A stretch of DNA of 64,000 nt from Leucobacter chromiiresistens (lineage in GTDB: Bacteria; Actinomycetota; Actinomycetes; Actinomycetales; Microbacteriaceae), in assembly GCF_900102345.1 (NCBI RefSeq), contig NZ_FNKB01000001.1, forward strand, positions 992,001 to 1,056,000, written 5' to 3'. This document shows positions 49,951 through 58,069 of this stretch, piece by piece. Each line of letters begins with the position of its first letter. Position 1 is the first letter of the stretch. The translations under genes and the position numbers were made by a program. The notes below the pieces were generated by a model that ran no database searches, was not told the DNA's origin, and saw nothing but the letters and a program-made list of their open reading frames with translations.

Positions 49951-50798
49951 TGGCGCGGGAGGAGCGGGGGCGGGTGCGGCCGCTCCGCGTGCTGGGCATC
50001 GCCGGAGCGGTGCTCGCGGGCGTGCTGGTGATCGCCGTCGCGGCGTTCGTGATCTGGGCGAACGCGACGTATGCGGCGCAGCCCGACGCGCTCGGCGACG
50101 TGGAGCAGGACGACCGGGTGGTGCTGGCCGAGCGCGACGGCGCGGTCGTGCTGACGCCGGCGAGCGGGGCGGGGGAGCAGGGGCTCGTCTTCTTCGCGGG
50201 GGCGAAGGTGGAGCCCGAGGCGTACGCGGCGACCTTCCGGGAGACCGCGGCGCAGGGGCGCACGGTCGTCATCGTGCAGTCGTTCCTGAACCTGCCGCTG
50301 CTCGAGACGCGCCCGCTGAGCGAGTTCACGGACCTCGCTCCCGAGGTCGACGCGTGGGCGGTCGGCGGGCACAGCATGGGGGGCGTGCAGGCGTGCCGCG
50401 TCGCCGACGCCGAGCCCGAGGCGGTGGACGCGCTCGTGCTCTTCGCCTCGTACTGCGCGGACGACGCGCTCGCGCAGCGCGACGACCTCGCGGTGCTGTC
50501 ACTGTCGGCGACGAACGACGGGCTCGCGACGCCCGAGAAGATCGAGGCGTCGCGCGACGATCTGCCGAAGGGCGCGGTGTTCGCGACGATCGAGGGCGGG
50601 GTGCACGCGCAGTTCGGCGCCTACGGCGAGCAGTCGGGCGACGGCACGCCGACCGTGTCGAACGAGCGGGCGCGCGACGAGATCGCCGCGGCACTCGATG
50701 GCTTCTTCGCGCTCGCGTCGAATGGAGACGGCGACGAGGGCGGAGACGGGGCCGAGGGCGGGGATCGGGAGGAGGCGGTTGCCGGTGCCCGTCGATGA
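49950..50798 (+). CDS. Membrane-anchored alpha/beta hydrolase
   Basis: 282 aa from ATG 49950, overlapping the nitroreductase stop by one base. One N-terminal membrane anchor (GIAGAVLAGVLVIAVAAFVIW). The hydrolase domain contains the nucleophile elbow GGHSMGGVQAC, an Asp near ATNDGLATP and His in IEGGVHAQFG. Matches DUF-type carboxymethylenebutenolidase-like (YdaF/alpha-beta-hydrolase_5) fold. C-terminal tail is Gly/Asp/Glu-rich. Acts on the outer face of the membrane if the anchor is as predicted. Confidence 0.8.
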   Translation: MAREERGRVRPLRVLGIAGAVLAGVLVIAVAAFVIWANATYAAQPDALGDVEQDDRVVLAERDGAVVLTPASGAGEQGLVFFAGAKVEPEAYAATFRETAAQGRTVVIVQSFLNLPLLETRPLSEFTDLAPEVDAWAVGGHSMGGVQACRVADAEPEAVDALVLFASYCADDALAQRDDLAVLSLSATNDGLATPEKIEASRDDLPKGAVFATIEGGVHAQFGAYGEQSGDGTPTVSNERARDEIAAALDGFFALASNGDGDEGGDGAEGGDREEAVAGARR

Positions 50799-51336
50799 TG
50801 CCCGCCCGCAGGTGCTGACCGTCGGCCATTCGACCCACTCGATCGAGCGGTTCGTCGAGCTGCTCCGCGAGGCCGGGGTGGCGCGCGTCATCGACATCCG
50901 GAAGCTGCCGGGCTCCCGCCGGTTTCCGCAGTTCGACGCCGATGCGCTCGCCGATTCCCTGCGCAGCGCGGGCATCGGTTACGAGCGGGAGGAGCGCCTG
51001 GGCGGGCTGCGCTCGGCGTCGACGGCCACAGACCCCGAGGTGAACGGCTTCTGGCGCAACGCGAGCTTCCATCGCTACGCCGACTACGCCATGACGGGCG
51101 AATTCCGCGACGGCCTGAGGCGCGTGCGCGAGCTCGCGAGCGCCGACGCGCCTCCGGCCCTCATGTGCGCCGAGGCCGTCTGGTGGCGCTGCCACCGCAG
51201 AATCGTCGCGGACCATCTGGTCGCGCAGGGCGTGCGAGTGGCGCACCTCATGCCCGACGGCCGGGTGCAGCCCGCCGACCTCACACCGGGCGCCCGGCTG
51301 GCGGGAGACGGGGCGGTCAGCTACCCGGCCGACTGA
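50785..51336 (+). CDS. DUF488-family protein
   Basis: 183 aa from GTG 50785 with SD GGGAGGAGG in the tail of the upstream gene. Motifs TVGHSTHSIERF, IDIRKLPGSRRFPQF and LMCAEAVWWRCHRRIVADHL (the C-x-E...CHR pattern of the family). A nucleotide- or RNA-related role has been suggested for DUF488; unproven. Overlaps the hydrolase gene by 14 bp and the nhaA tail by 16 bp (converging). Confidence 0.87.
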   Translation: MPVDDARPQVLTVGHSTHSIERFVELLREAGVARVIDIRKLPGSRRFPQFDADALADSLRSAGIGYEREERLGGLRSASTATDPEVNGFWRNASFHRYADYAMTGEFRDGLRRVRELASADAPPALMCAEAVWWRCHRRIVADHLVAQGVRVAHLMPDGRVQPADLTPGARLAGDGAVSYPAD

Positions 51337-52658
51337 TACACGTCGGGGATGCCGTCGTCGTCGGCGTCGACGGAGTCGCGCAGTGCGATGCGCCGGTAGC
51401 GGCGGTTGCGCGAGCCGAGCAGCAGGGAGGCGAGCACGGCGGCGATGACGGATGCGCTGAGGATCGCGACCTTCGCGATGTCGTGCTCGGGTGCCTCGGG
51501 CGCGAAGGTGAGCTCGGCGACGAGCAGCGACACGGTGAAGCCGATGCCGGCGAGCAGGCCGACGCCGACCATGTCGATCCAGCGCAGTTCGGGGTCGAGC
51601 CGGGCGCGCAGCACCTTCGTGGTCAGCCAGGTCGAGGCGAGGATGCCGATCGGCTTGCCCCCCACGAGCGCGATGATGATCGCGTAGGTGAGCGGATGCG
51701 TGAACGCCTCCCGCAGCCCATCCACTCCGCCGAGGGGCACGCCGGCGGCGAGGAACGCGAAGACGGGAACCGCGAACCCGGCGGAGATCGGCCGGAACCG
51801 GTGCTCGAACTCCTCGGCGAGCCCGGGTGCGCCGGCGGCCTCGTCGCGGAGGCTCTTCCGGTGCAGCACGGGGATCGCGAAGCCGAGGAGCACGCCCGCG
51901 ATCGTGGCGTGGATGCCCGAGGCGTGCATCAGGGCCCAGGCGACCGCTCCGACTGGGAGCAGGATGCACCACGCGGCGGCGGCGCGGCGGCTGAAGAACC
52001 GGCGGAACCGCTGCGCGACGACGGCGTAGAGCGCGATGACGGCGAGTGCGAGCAGGAGCGGGACGATCTCGATGCGCTCGGTGTAGAAGATCGCGATGAT
52101 GCTGATCGCGAGCAGGTCGTCGACGACGGCGAGGGTGAGGAGGAAGATGCGCAGCGCGGGCGGCAGGTGGGAGCCGATGATGGCGAGCACGGCGACGGCG
52201 AAGGCGATGTCGGTGGCGGTCGGGATCGCCCACCCGTGATGCAGCTCGGGCCGCTGTGCGGCGATCGCGGTGTAGATGAGCGCCGGCACGAGCACGCCGC
52301 CGGCTGCGGCGGTGATGGGGACGATGGCGGAGCGGAAGCTCCGCAGGTCGCCCTCGACGAATTCGCGTTTGAGTTCAAGCCCGACGAGGAAGAAGAAGAT
52401 CGCGAGCAGGCCGTCCGACGCCCAGGTGCCGAGGCTCAGCCTGAGATGCCAGGGCTCGTACCCGATCTCGAAGTCGCGCAGCGCCGCGTACGCGTCGGCC
52501 CACGGCGAGTTCGCCCAGATGATCGCGATGATCGCGGCGCCGACGAGCAGCATGCCGCCGACGGTCTCCTTGCGCAGCAGCGCGGTGATGCGGCCGGCTT
52601 CGCGGTAGCTGCCGTATGCGGGGAAGGTCGGCTCGTGCTGCTCGGGTGAATGCGACAT
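51321..52658 (-). CDS. nhaA: Na+/H+ antiporter NhaA
   Basis: 445 aa from ATG 52658. Eleven to twelve membrane spans; ion-binding Asp pair in LAVVDDLLAISI, IPTATDIAFAVAVLA and the TM2-3 FFFLVGLELKREF block are NhaA marks. It exports sodium in exchange for protons under alkaline or salt stress. After the last span the protein has a 30-aa tail with DADDDGIPD, a DxDxDGxxD calcium-loop pattern foreign to most NhaA proteins. TAGTAT (minus strand, 52675-52670) is a -10-like box 11 bp before the ATG. Confidence 0.92.
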   Translation of the reverse strand: MSHSPEQHEPTFPAYGSYREAGRITALLRKETVGGMLLVGAAIIAIIWANSPWADAYAALRDFEIGYEPWHLRLSLGTWASDGLLAIFFFLVGLELKREFVEGDLRSFRSAIVPITAAAGGVLVPALIYTAIAAQRPELHHGWAIPTATDIAFAVAVLAIIGSHLPPALRIFLLTLAVVDDLLAISIIAIFYTERIEIVPLLLALAVIALYAVVAQRFRRFFSRRAAAAWCILLPVGAVAWALMHASGIHATIAGVLLGFAIPVLHRKSLRDEAAGAPGLAEEFEHRFRPISAGFAVPVFAFLAAGVPLGGVDGLREAFTHPLTYAIIIALVGGKPIGILASTWLTTKVLRARLDPELRWIDMVGVGLLAGIGFTVSLLVAELTFAPEAPEHDIAKVAILSASVIAAVLASLLLGSRNRRYRRIALRDSVDADDDGIPDVYQSAG

Positions 52659-52728
52659 GATGAGTCTTCATACTAATCTGCGAGCGGTGCGGCTGCAGGG
52701 CCCCGTTCGCGCTGGAGAAGGAGGCCGC

Positions 52729-53523
52729 ATGCCCATCGTCGACGAGTCAGCATCCCGGGTCGCGCTGGTCACGGGCGCGGGGAGTGAGACCGGGATCGGG
52801 TTCGCCGCCGCTCGCGCGCTGGCGGAGGCGGGGTACCGTCTCGGCATCGCCGCGACGTCGGCCCGCATCGAGGAGCGCGCGGCCGAGCTCCGCCGCGGGG
52901 GCTGCGAGGTGGTGACGGTGGTGGCGGATCTCACGGACGCCGCCGAGGCGGATCGCGCGGTCGCGGTCGTGGTCGAGGCGTTCGGGCGGCTCGACGTGCT
53001 GGTCAACAACGCCGGGATGACGTCGATCGGCGATCCCGAGCAGCCGGCCGGCATCGGCGAGATCTCGAACGATCAGTGGGGCTCCGCGCTGCGCCGCAAC
53101 CTCGACACGATGCTGTATGTGACGCGCGCGGCGACGCCGGCGCTGGTGGGGAGCGGTGCGGGGCGCGTCATCAACGTCTCGTCGCTCTCCGGCCCGGTCA
53201 CCGCCTACGCGGGCGACGTCGCGTATCACGCGGCGAAGGCGGGCGCGGTCGGGCTCACGCGGGCGGCGGCGGTGGATCTCGCCGCGGATGGCGTCACGGT
53301 GAACGCGGTGGCGCCGGGGTGGATCGCGACGGGCTCGTCGACGCCGCACGAGCTGCGCATGGGCGATGCGACGCCGGTGGGCCGCTCGGGGCGTCCCGAG
53401 GAGGTGGCGAGCGCGATCGCGTGGCTCGCGCGACCCGATGCGTCGTACGTGACGGGCCAGGTGATCGTCGTCGACGGGGGCAATTCGATCATGGAGGATC
53501 GGGGCGGCCCGCTCTCCGAGTAG
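52729..53523 (+). CDS. SDR-family oxidoreductase (FabG-like)
   Basis: 264 aa from ATG 52729, SD AAGGAGG. TGAGSETGIGFAAARAL Rossmann loop with an unusual SET insert, NNAGMTS, Ser in NVSSLSG and YHAAK catalytic Tyr/Lys. C-terminal VVDGGNS. NAD(P)-dependent; substrate unknown. Divergent from nhaA. Confidence 0.9.
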   Translation: MPIVDESASRVALVTGAGSETGIGFAAARALAEAGYRLGIAATSARIEERAAELRRGGCEVVTVVADLTDAAEADRAVAVVVEAFGRLDVLVNNAGMTSIGDPEQPAGIGEISNDQWGSALRRNLDTMLYVTRAATPALVGSGAGRVINVSSLSGPVTAYAGDVAYHAAKAGAVGLTRAAAVDLAADGVTVNAVAPGWIATGSSTPHELRMGDATPVGRSGRPEEVASAIAWLARPDASYVTGQVIVVDGGNSIMEDRGGPLSE

Positions 53524-53536
53524 GCCGCGCGCACGA

Positions 53537-53571
53537 CTGCGGGGGCCGACGGATTCCGCCGGCCCCCGCAG
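53537..53571. terminator. Bidirectional terminator
   Basis: CTGCGGGGGCCG (53537-53548) pairs with CGGCCCCCGCAG (53560-53571), a perfect 12-bp stem with an 11-nt loop. Between the SDR gene and the convergent small acidic gene. Confidence 0.85.
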
Positions 53572-53587
53572 ACGTGCAGCGAGTCGC

Positions 53588-53782
53588 TCAGTAGTGCGCG
53601 GGCGGGTCGCTTCCGGGGAACGAGTCCTCGCCCCACTCGTCGGCGACGGCATCGGCGTGCTCGTGCGAGACCTCGTTCGATCCCGGGTGCTCCGCGATGT
53701 CGTCGTGGGTCTTCGCGTTCTCGGTGACGTCCTGCGACTCCTCGTCGCCGGGCAGCTGATCGTCTGTGGCGTGGTCGGCCAT
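53588..53782 (-). CDS. Small acidic hydrophilic protein
   Basis: 64 aa, SD AAGGAG 7 bp before ATG. Highly acidic and probably unfolded, ends SFPGSDPPAHY; the short DSFPGSDPP element recurs in small stress-type proteins of actinobacteria. Function unknown. Confidence 0.65.
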   Translation of the reverse strand: MADHATDDQLPGDEESQDVTENAKTHDDIAEHPGSNEVSHEHADAVADEWGEDSFPGSDPPAHY

Positions 53783-53914
53783 GCGTGCTCCTTCCGGTTC
53801 GCACCGTGCGGCGAGGGATCCGCCGCGCAGTACCTCCATCGTCCGAGCGTGCACGTCACTGCGCAAGCCCCTGGCATCAGGGGTGCCGCATGTGTCTAGC
53901 GGCGCGCGCGGCCG

Positions 53915-54499
53915 TCAGGCGCCGCCGGAGCGATGCTCGATGATCGCCGCCGCCGCGCCGCGCGCGACGCCCGATCCCCGGCCCGACGCGCCGCCCGGTT
54001 CGCGCAGGCGCATCGCGAGGTCGCCCGTGACGATGAGCAGCAGCTGCTCGGCCAGGTCGGGCGCGCGACCCCCCGCGATCGGTGCGGCGAGTTCGGCGAG
54101 GCGGCTCCGCATGCCCTCGGTGTCGGTGCTCACGGCGCGGGCGACCTCGGGCGGGGCGGAGGCGTACTCGGCCGAGGCGGCGAGGAACGCGCACCAGCGC
54201 GACCCGTGCGGCTGCTCGCGGAACACCTCGAGCGCGTCGAAGATCGCGAGCAGTCGGCCGATGTCGTCGGGGGCCTGCGCGATCGCATCCTCCCAGACCG
54301 CGATCCAGGCGCGGTGCCGCCGCTCGAGCACGGCGGCCAGCAGCGCGTCCTTGCTCGGGTAGCCGCGGTAGAGGGTGGCGGGGGAGACGCCCGCACGTGC
54401 GGTGACCGCGTCGATGGGGGTCGCGGCGATCCCGCGGGTGAAGAACAGGTCTTCCGCGGCGTCGAGAATGCGGCGTTCCGTCGTCGGCCTGAGCGGCAT
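53915..54499 (-). CDS. TetR-family regulator
   Basis: 194 aa. HTH about 10-55 (LFFTRGIAATPIDAVTARAG, then VSPATLYRGYPSKDALL); ligand-binding domain after. Divergent from an MFS transporter gene with an inverted repeat between, so it likely represses the exporter until a drug or metabolite binds. Confidence 0.88.
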   Translation of the reverse strand: MPLRPTTERRILDAAEDLFFTRGIAATPIDAVTARAGVSPATLYRGYPSKDALLAAVLERRHRAWIAVWEDAIAQAPDDIGRLLAIFDALEVFREQPHGSRWCAFLAASAEYASAPPEVARAVSTDTEGMRSRLAELAAPIAGGRAPDLAEQLLLIVTGDLAMRLREPGGASGRGSGVARGAAAAIIEHRSGGA

Positions 54500-54513
54500 G
54501 GCTATACTCTAGA

Positions 54514-54537
54514 CGAGCGCAAAGTGAAACGCTCGTT
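54514..54537. promoter_or_regulatory. TetR operator between regulator and MFS gene
   Basis: ACGAGCG (54514-54520) and CGCTCGT (54531-54537) are perfect inverted copies separated by 10 bp; AAAGTGAAA lies between. TATACT (54504-54509) is a -10-like box in the same region. Confidence 0.6.
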
Positions 54538-54559
54538 ATTGTTTGGGGGTGATGCGTCG

Positions 54560-55777
54560 ATGCAGCATCGCTCGGTCTCGTGGCACGCCGCTCGCGCCGT
54601 CGCCCTCACCGCCGCCGGCACGGCGCTGATCGCGGCGACGTACGGCCTCGTGAGGCTCGCATTCGGGCTGCACCTGCCCGAGATGGGTGCGGAGTTCGGC
54701 CTCGACACGGCCGATCTCGGACTGGTCTCCGCGGCGGCCTCGGTGGTCTACGGCCTCGGCGCGGGCATCGGATTCCTCGTCGGCGACCGCCTGCCTCGCG
54801 CGCTCGTGGTCGCCGCCGGCCTCACCGCCGGGTGCGGCGCGATCGGCATCGCGCTCGCCCAGCACTCGGGAGTCTTCGTCGCGGCGGCGATTGCGAGCTC
54901 GGCGGGCGCCGGATTCGCCTCCCCGGCGCTCGTGCGCATCATCCACCGGTCGGCGCCCGAGCCGTCGCGCGCGACGATGCAGGCTGTGGTGAACGCGGGC
55001 ACGGGCCCCGGCCTGGTCGCGGCCGGATCCAGCGCGTGGGCGCTCGCGCCCGACTGGAGACTCGCCTGGATCGTGGCCGGCGCCGCGACGGCGATCGCCG
55101 CCGTCGCGGTGCTCGCGCTCGACCGGCCGGCGGGAACGGAGTCTGCGGCCGCCCATCGCGCGCCGCCGCTGAGCTGGTGGGTCGCGCATCGCGCGCCCCT
55201 CGTCGCGGCCGCCGGCTTCGGCTTCGGCGCGGCCGCGATCTGGAACTACGGGCGGGCCGTGCTCGTCGCGGCCGGTGCACCGGAGTCGAGCTCACTGCTC
55301 GCCTGGGTGCTGCTCGGCGTCGGCGGCGCCGCGGTGATCGGCACGGCCCCGCTCGCCCGGCGACTCCGGCCGGGCTCCCTCTGGGCGCTCTCGACGATCC
55401 CGGCGGCGGTCGCGACCGCACTGCTCGGGCTGCTGCCCGGCGAGCTCGTGCTGTGCGGCGCCGCGTGCCTGGTCTTCGGCTGGGGGTACGTCACCGCGAC
55501 CGGTGCGCTCATCGAATGGACGACGCAGATCGACGGCGCGCGGGCGGCCACCGGCACCGCCGTGCTGTTCGTGGTGTTCATGCTCGGCCAGGCCGCTGGT
55601 GCGGCGGCGGTGGGCGCGATCCTCGAATCGGTCGGACCCGCCGCGGCGTTCGCCGTCGCCGCCGCGATCGCCGGCGCCTCCGGGCTGCTCGGCGCTGAGC
55701 GGCTCACCCGCTCAGGGCGGCCCGCATGCTCCAGATCGGAGGGCGCTCCGGGCGCTCGACGTGCTCCTCGACCGTGA
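54560..55777 (+). CDS. MFS exporter controlled by the TetR regulator
   Basis: 405 aa from ATG 54560. Eleven to twelve membrane spans, short loops, GDRLPRAL in loop 2-3 standing for the usual G-D-R-x-x-R signature. YbfB/AraJ-like. The last 74 bp overlap the convergent GNAT gene tail; that C-terminal tail is Arg/Pro-rich and may not be essential. Confidence 0.87.
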   Translation: MQHRSVSWHAARAVALTAAGTALIAATYGLVRLAFGLHLPEMGAEFGLDTADLGLVSAAASVVYGLGAGIGFLVGDRLPRALVVAAGLTAGCGAIGIALAQHSGVFVAAAIASSAGAGFASPALVRIIHRSAPEPSRATMQAVVNAGTGPGLVAAGSSAWALAPDWRLAWIVAGAATAIAAVAVLALDRPAGTESAAAHRAPPLSWWVAHRAPLVAAAGFGFGAAAIWNYGRAVLVAAGAPESSSLLAWVLLGVGGAAVIGTAPLARRLRPGSLWALSTIPAAVATALLGLLPGELVLCGAACLVFGWGYVTATGALIEWTTQIDGARAATGTAVLFVVFMLGQAAGAAAVGAILESVGPAAAFAVAAAIAGASGLLGAERLTRSGRPACSRSEGAPGARRAPRP

Positions 55778-56264
55778 ACCCGTGCCGTTCGTAGAGGCGC
55801 ACATTGCGGGGGTCTGAGGTGGTGAGCGCGATCTCCGCGCCCCCGACGTCGTCTACCGCGTCGAGCGCGAAGCGGAGCAGCGCCGAGGCGAGGCCCCGCC
55901 CCTGCAGCTCGGGAGCGACGCCGAGCGTCTCGAGCCGCCACGCGCGCCCGCTCGGCTCGGGGGCCTCGATCCTGCTGATCCGCTCCCCGTGCAGCGCGAC
56001 GATCCGCTCCACGGTCTGCGCATCGGGATCGGGCGCGGCCGGCGGTACGAGGGCGATGACCCCCGCGCGGTCGTGTGTCACCCCGACGACGCCGTGCCGG
56101 TGCGCGTACCCGAGGTACAGCGACTGCAGTTCGAGCAGCCGCGCCGCGTAGTCGGTCTCGGGAATCACGAACCGGGTCCACGGGTACGCCGCGAACGCCG
56201 CTGCCAGGGTGCGGGCCGCCGCGTCGAGGTCGTCGGCGCGGGCGCGCCGGACAGCCGGTTCCAT
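55704..56264 (-). CDS. GNAT-family acetyltransferase
   Basis: 186 aa from ATG 56264. Acetyl-CoA motif A: LETLGVAPELQGRGLASALL (V-x-P-x-x-Q-G-x-G), motif B VRLYERHGFTVEEH. Substrate unknown. Its 3' end overlaps the MFS gene tail (convergent). Confidence 0.88.
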   Translation of the reverse strand: MEPAVRRARADDLDAAARTLAAAFAAYPWTRFVIPETDYAARLLELQSLYLGYAHRHGVVGVTHDRAGVIALVPPAAPDPDAQTVERIVALHGERISRIEAPEPSGRAWRLETLGVAPELQGRGLASALLRFALDAVDDVGGAEIALTTSDPRNVRLYERHGFTVEEHVERPERPPIWSMRAALSG

Positions 56265-56361
56265 CGTGGGCTCCTTCGGGGGTCGATCAGGGAGGGGCGA
56301 ACGTCTCATCGTCGCATCTTCACGCCGGCTCGCCGATTCGCCGGTTCACCGGCTCGCGGGC

Positions 56362-57219
56362 TCATGCGAGCATCCGGAGGAGGAGCGCGACCGCACCCCA
56401 GCCGTTGACGATGAGGTGCACCGCGATGATCGCGGTCAGGTTGCGGTACCGCCACCACATGATGCCGACGAGGAGCCCGAACGAGCCCTGCACGACGACG
56501 ACGCGTGCGAGGTCGAGCAGCACGTCGCCGCTGCCGTGCGAGCCGACGTGCATGAGCGCGAAGAGCAGGGCGGTGAGCGCGATGCCCGGCCAGGCGCCGA
56601 GCGCGGCCTCGAGGCGGGTCTGCAGCCACCTCCGGTAGAACAGCTCCTCCCCGACACCGGCCGTGAGGGCGGTGAGCAGCGCGGCGACGGCGAAGTACGC
56701 GGGGTCGACGTCGGGCGCCGATGCCGAGGGGTTCCACGGCGCGACCTGCGAGAGCGCGGTCCACACGACGATCACGAGCGCCGGGGCCCACCATCGCCAC
56801 GACCCCGGCGCGCGGTCGATGCGCACGCCCTTGATCGTCGCCACCACCGCGGCGGCCGCGACGGTGATCAGCAGGAACTTCACGAGGAGGTACGCGGGGG
56901 AGCCGCCGATGTCGAGTGCGAGCACGAGCGCGGGGAAGAGCGCGGCGATCGCCAGCAGCGCCCAGAGCGACGATGCGAGTCGCGCGGGCGACGTGCCGAT
57001 CGCCGGCTGCGGCGCCGCACGGGGCGGAATCGCGAGGGTGAGCGCGATGCCCGCGGCAGCCGGTAGCAGCGTCACCCACCACGGAACCGTCGGGGCCCCC
57101 GGATCCCGCGAGACGGGCGCCCCGCCCGGGAGGGCGACGAGCACGGTCACCAGCGACACGGCGCCGAGCGCGCCGCACGCGAGCAGGACGGCCGTGCCGA
57201 GGCGGCTCTGAGTACGCAT
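56362..57219 (-). CDS. CPBP-family intramembrane metalloprotease
   Basis: 285 aa. Eight membrane spans. Protease motifs GVGEELFYRRWLQ (E-E-x-x-F-R-x-x), FALMHVGSHG and IVNGWGA match the CAAX/Abi family. Cuts membrane or prenylated substrates; in bacteria often linked to bacteriocin immunity. Single gene; a repeat-rich short stretch (56320-56358) lies after its stop. Confidence 0.88.
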   Translation of the reverse strand: MRTQSRLGTAVLLACGALGAVSLVTVLVALPGGAPVSRDPGAPTVPWWVTLLPAAAGIALTLAIPPRAAPQPAIGTSPARLASSLWALLAIAALFPALVLALDIGGSPAYLLVKFLLITVAAAAVVATIKGVRIDRAPGSWRWWAPALVIVVWTALSQVAPWNPSASAPDVDPAYFAVAALLTALTAGVGEELFYRRWLQTRLEAALGAWPGIALTALLFALMHVGSHGSGDVLLDLARVVVVQGSFGLLVGIMWWRYRNLTAIIAVHLIVNGWGAVALLLRMLA

Positions 57220-57262
57220 GTATCCATCGTGCCAGGTCGACGGCGTCTGCGCGCGGAAACAG

Positions 57263-57294
57263 CAGAACCCCGCCGCGACCGCGACGGGGTTCTG
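57263..57294 (-). terminator. tRNA-Arg terminator
   Basis: CAGAACCCCG (57263-57272) pairs with CGGGGTTCTG (57285-57294), 12-nt loop, 7 bp after the tRNA CCA on its own strand. Confidence 0.8.
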
Positions 57295-57300
57295 AACAAC

Positions 57301-57377
57301 TGGTGCGCCCCAAGGGATTCGAACCCCTGACCTTCTGATCCGTAGTCAGATGCTCTATCCAGCTGAGCTAGGGGCGC
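57301..57377 (-). tRNA. tRNA-Arg (anticodon ACG)
   Basis: 77 nt with CCA encoded (tgg at 57301-57303 on the plus strand). Acceptor GCGCCCC/GGGGCGC, D-arm AGCTCAGCTGGATAGAGC, anticodon arm CTGACTACGGATCAG with ACG (inosine-modified, reading CGN), T-arm GGGTTCGAATCCC. Discriminator A. Follows apt by orientation away from it. Confidence 0.97.
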
Positions 57378-57490
57378 CCGTTGGTTTCCCAACTCGAAAG
57401 AGACTACACGAGACCCCGGCAAAAGGAAAATCAGGGCGCCGCGACACCCGACGGCCGCGCGTGTCGCGGGTGCGCGGTACCCTGGAACGC

Positions 57491-58018
57491 GTGTCACTGA
57501 GCCCAGAACTCGCCCGCGCGGAAGCACTGATCCGCGAGATCGCCAACTACCCGTCGCCGGGCGTCCTCTTCCGCGACATCACGCCGCTCCTCGGCGACGC
57601 CGCCGCGCTGCGCGCGACCGTCGACGCCCTGATCGAGCCGTTCAGCGGCGCCTTCGACGTCGTGGCGGGGCTCGAGGCCCGCGGCTTCCTGCTCGCGAGC
57701 GCCGCGGCGTACGCCAGCGGCACCGCGCTCATGCCCGTGCGCAAGGCGGGCAAGCTGCCGCGGCCGGCCGCCAGCGTCGGCTACCAGCTCGAGTACGGCA
57801 CCGCCGAGGTCGAGGCGCACGACGACTTCGCGCCGGGCACCCGCGTGCTGCTCATCGACGATGTGCTGGCGACCGGCGGCACCCTCGCCGCCGCGCACGA
57901 GCTCATCGAGCGCCTGGGGTACGTCGCAGCGGGCACGTCGGTGCTCTTCGAGATCGACGGGCTCGGCGGGCGCGAGACCGTGGGCGACGCGGCGCTGCAC
58001 ACGGTGTTCCGCAGCTGA
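57491..58018 (+). CDS. apt: Adenine phosphoribosyltransferase
   Basis: 175 aa from GTG 57491; the longer upstream frame runs through the tRNA and is not used. PRPP loop RVLLIDDVLATGGTLAAA (about 117-134), N-terminal YPSPGVLFRDITPLL and GLEARGFLLA are apt marks. Makes AMP from adenine for salvage. Normal length. Confidence 0.94.
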   Translation: MSLSPELARAEALIREIANYPSPGVLFRDITPLLGDAAALRATVDALIEPFSGAFDVVAGLEARGFLLASAAAYASGTALMPVRKAGKLPRPAASVGYQLEYGTAEVEAHDDFAPGTRVLLIDDVLATGGTLAAAHELIERLGYVAAGTSVLFEIDGLGGRETVGDAALHTVFRS

Positions 58019-58069
58019 CGCCCGCGGCCACGGTTCGATGAGACCTCGCAGCATGAGCGGCTCCGCCGC

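Noticed and set aside
56320..56358. CCGG-rich short repeats as a terminator
   Set aside because: Several overlapping short arms but no single stable stem; left unannotated.
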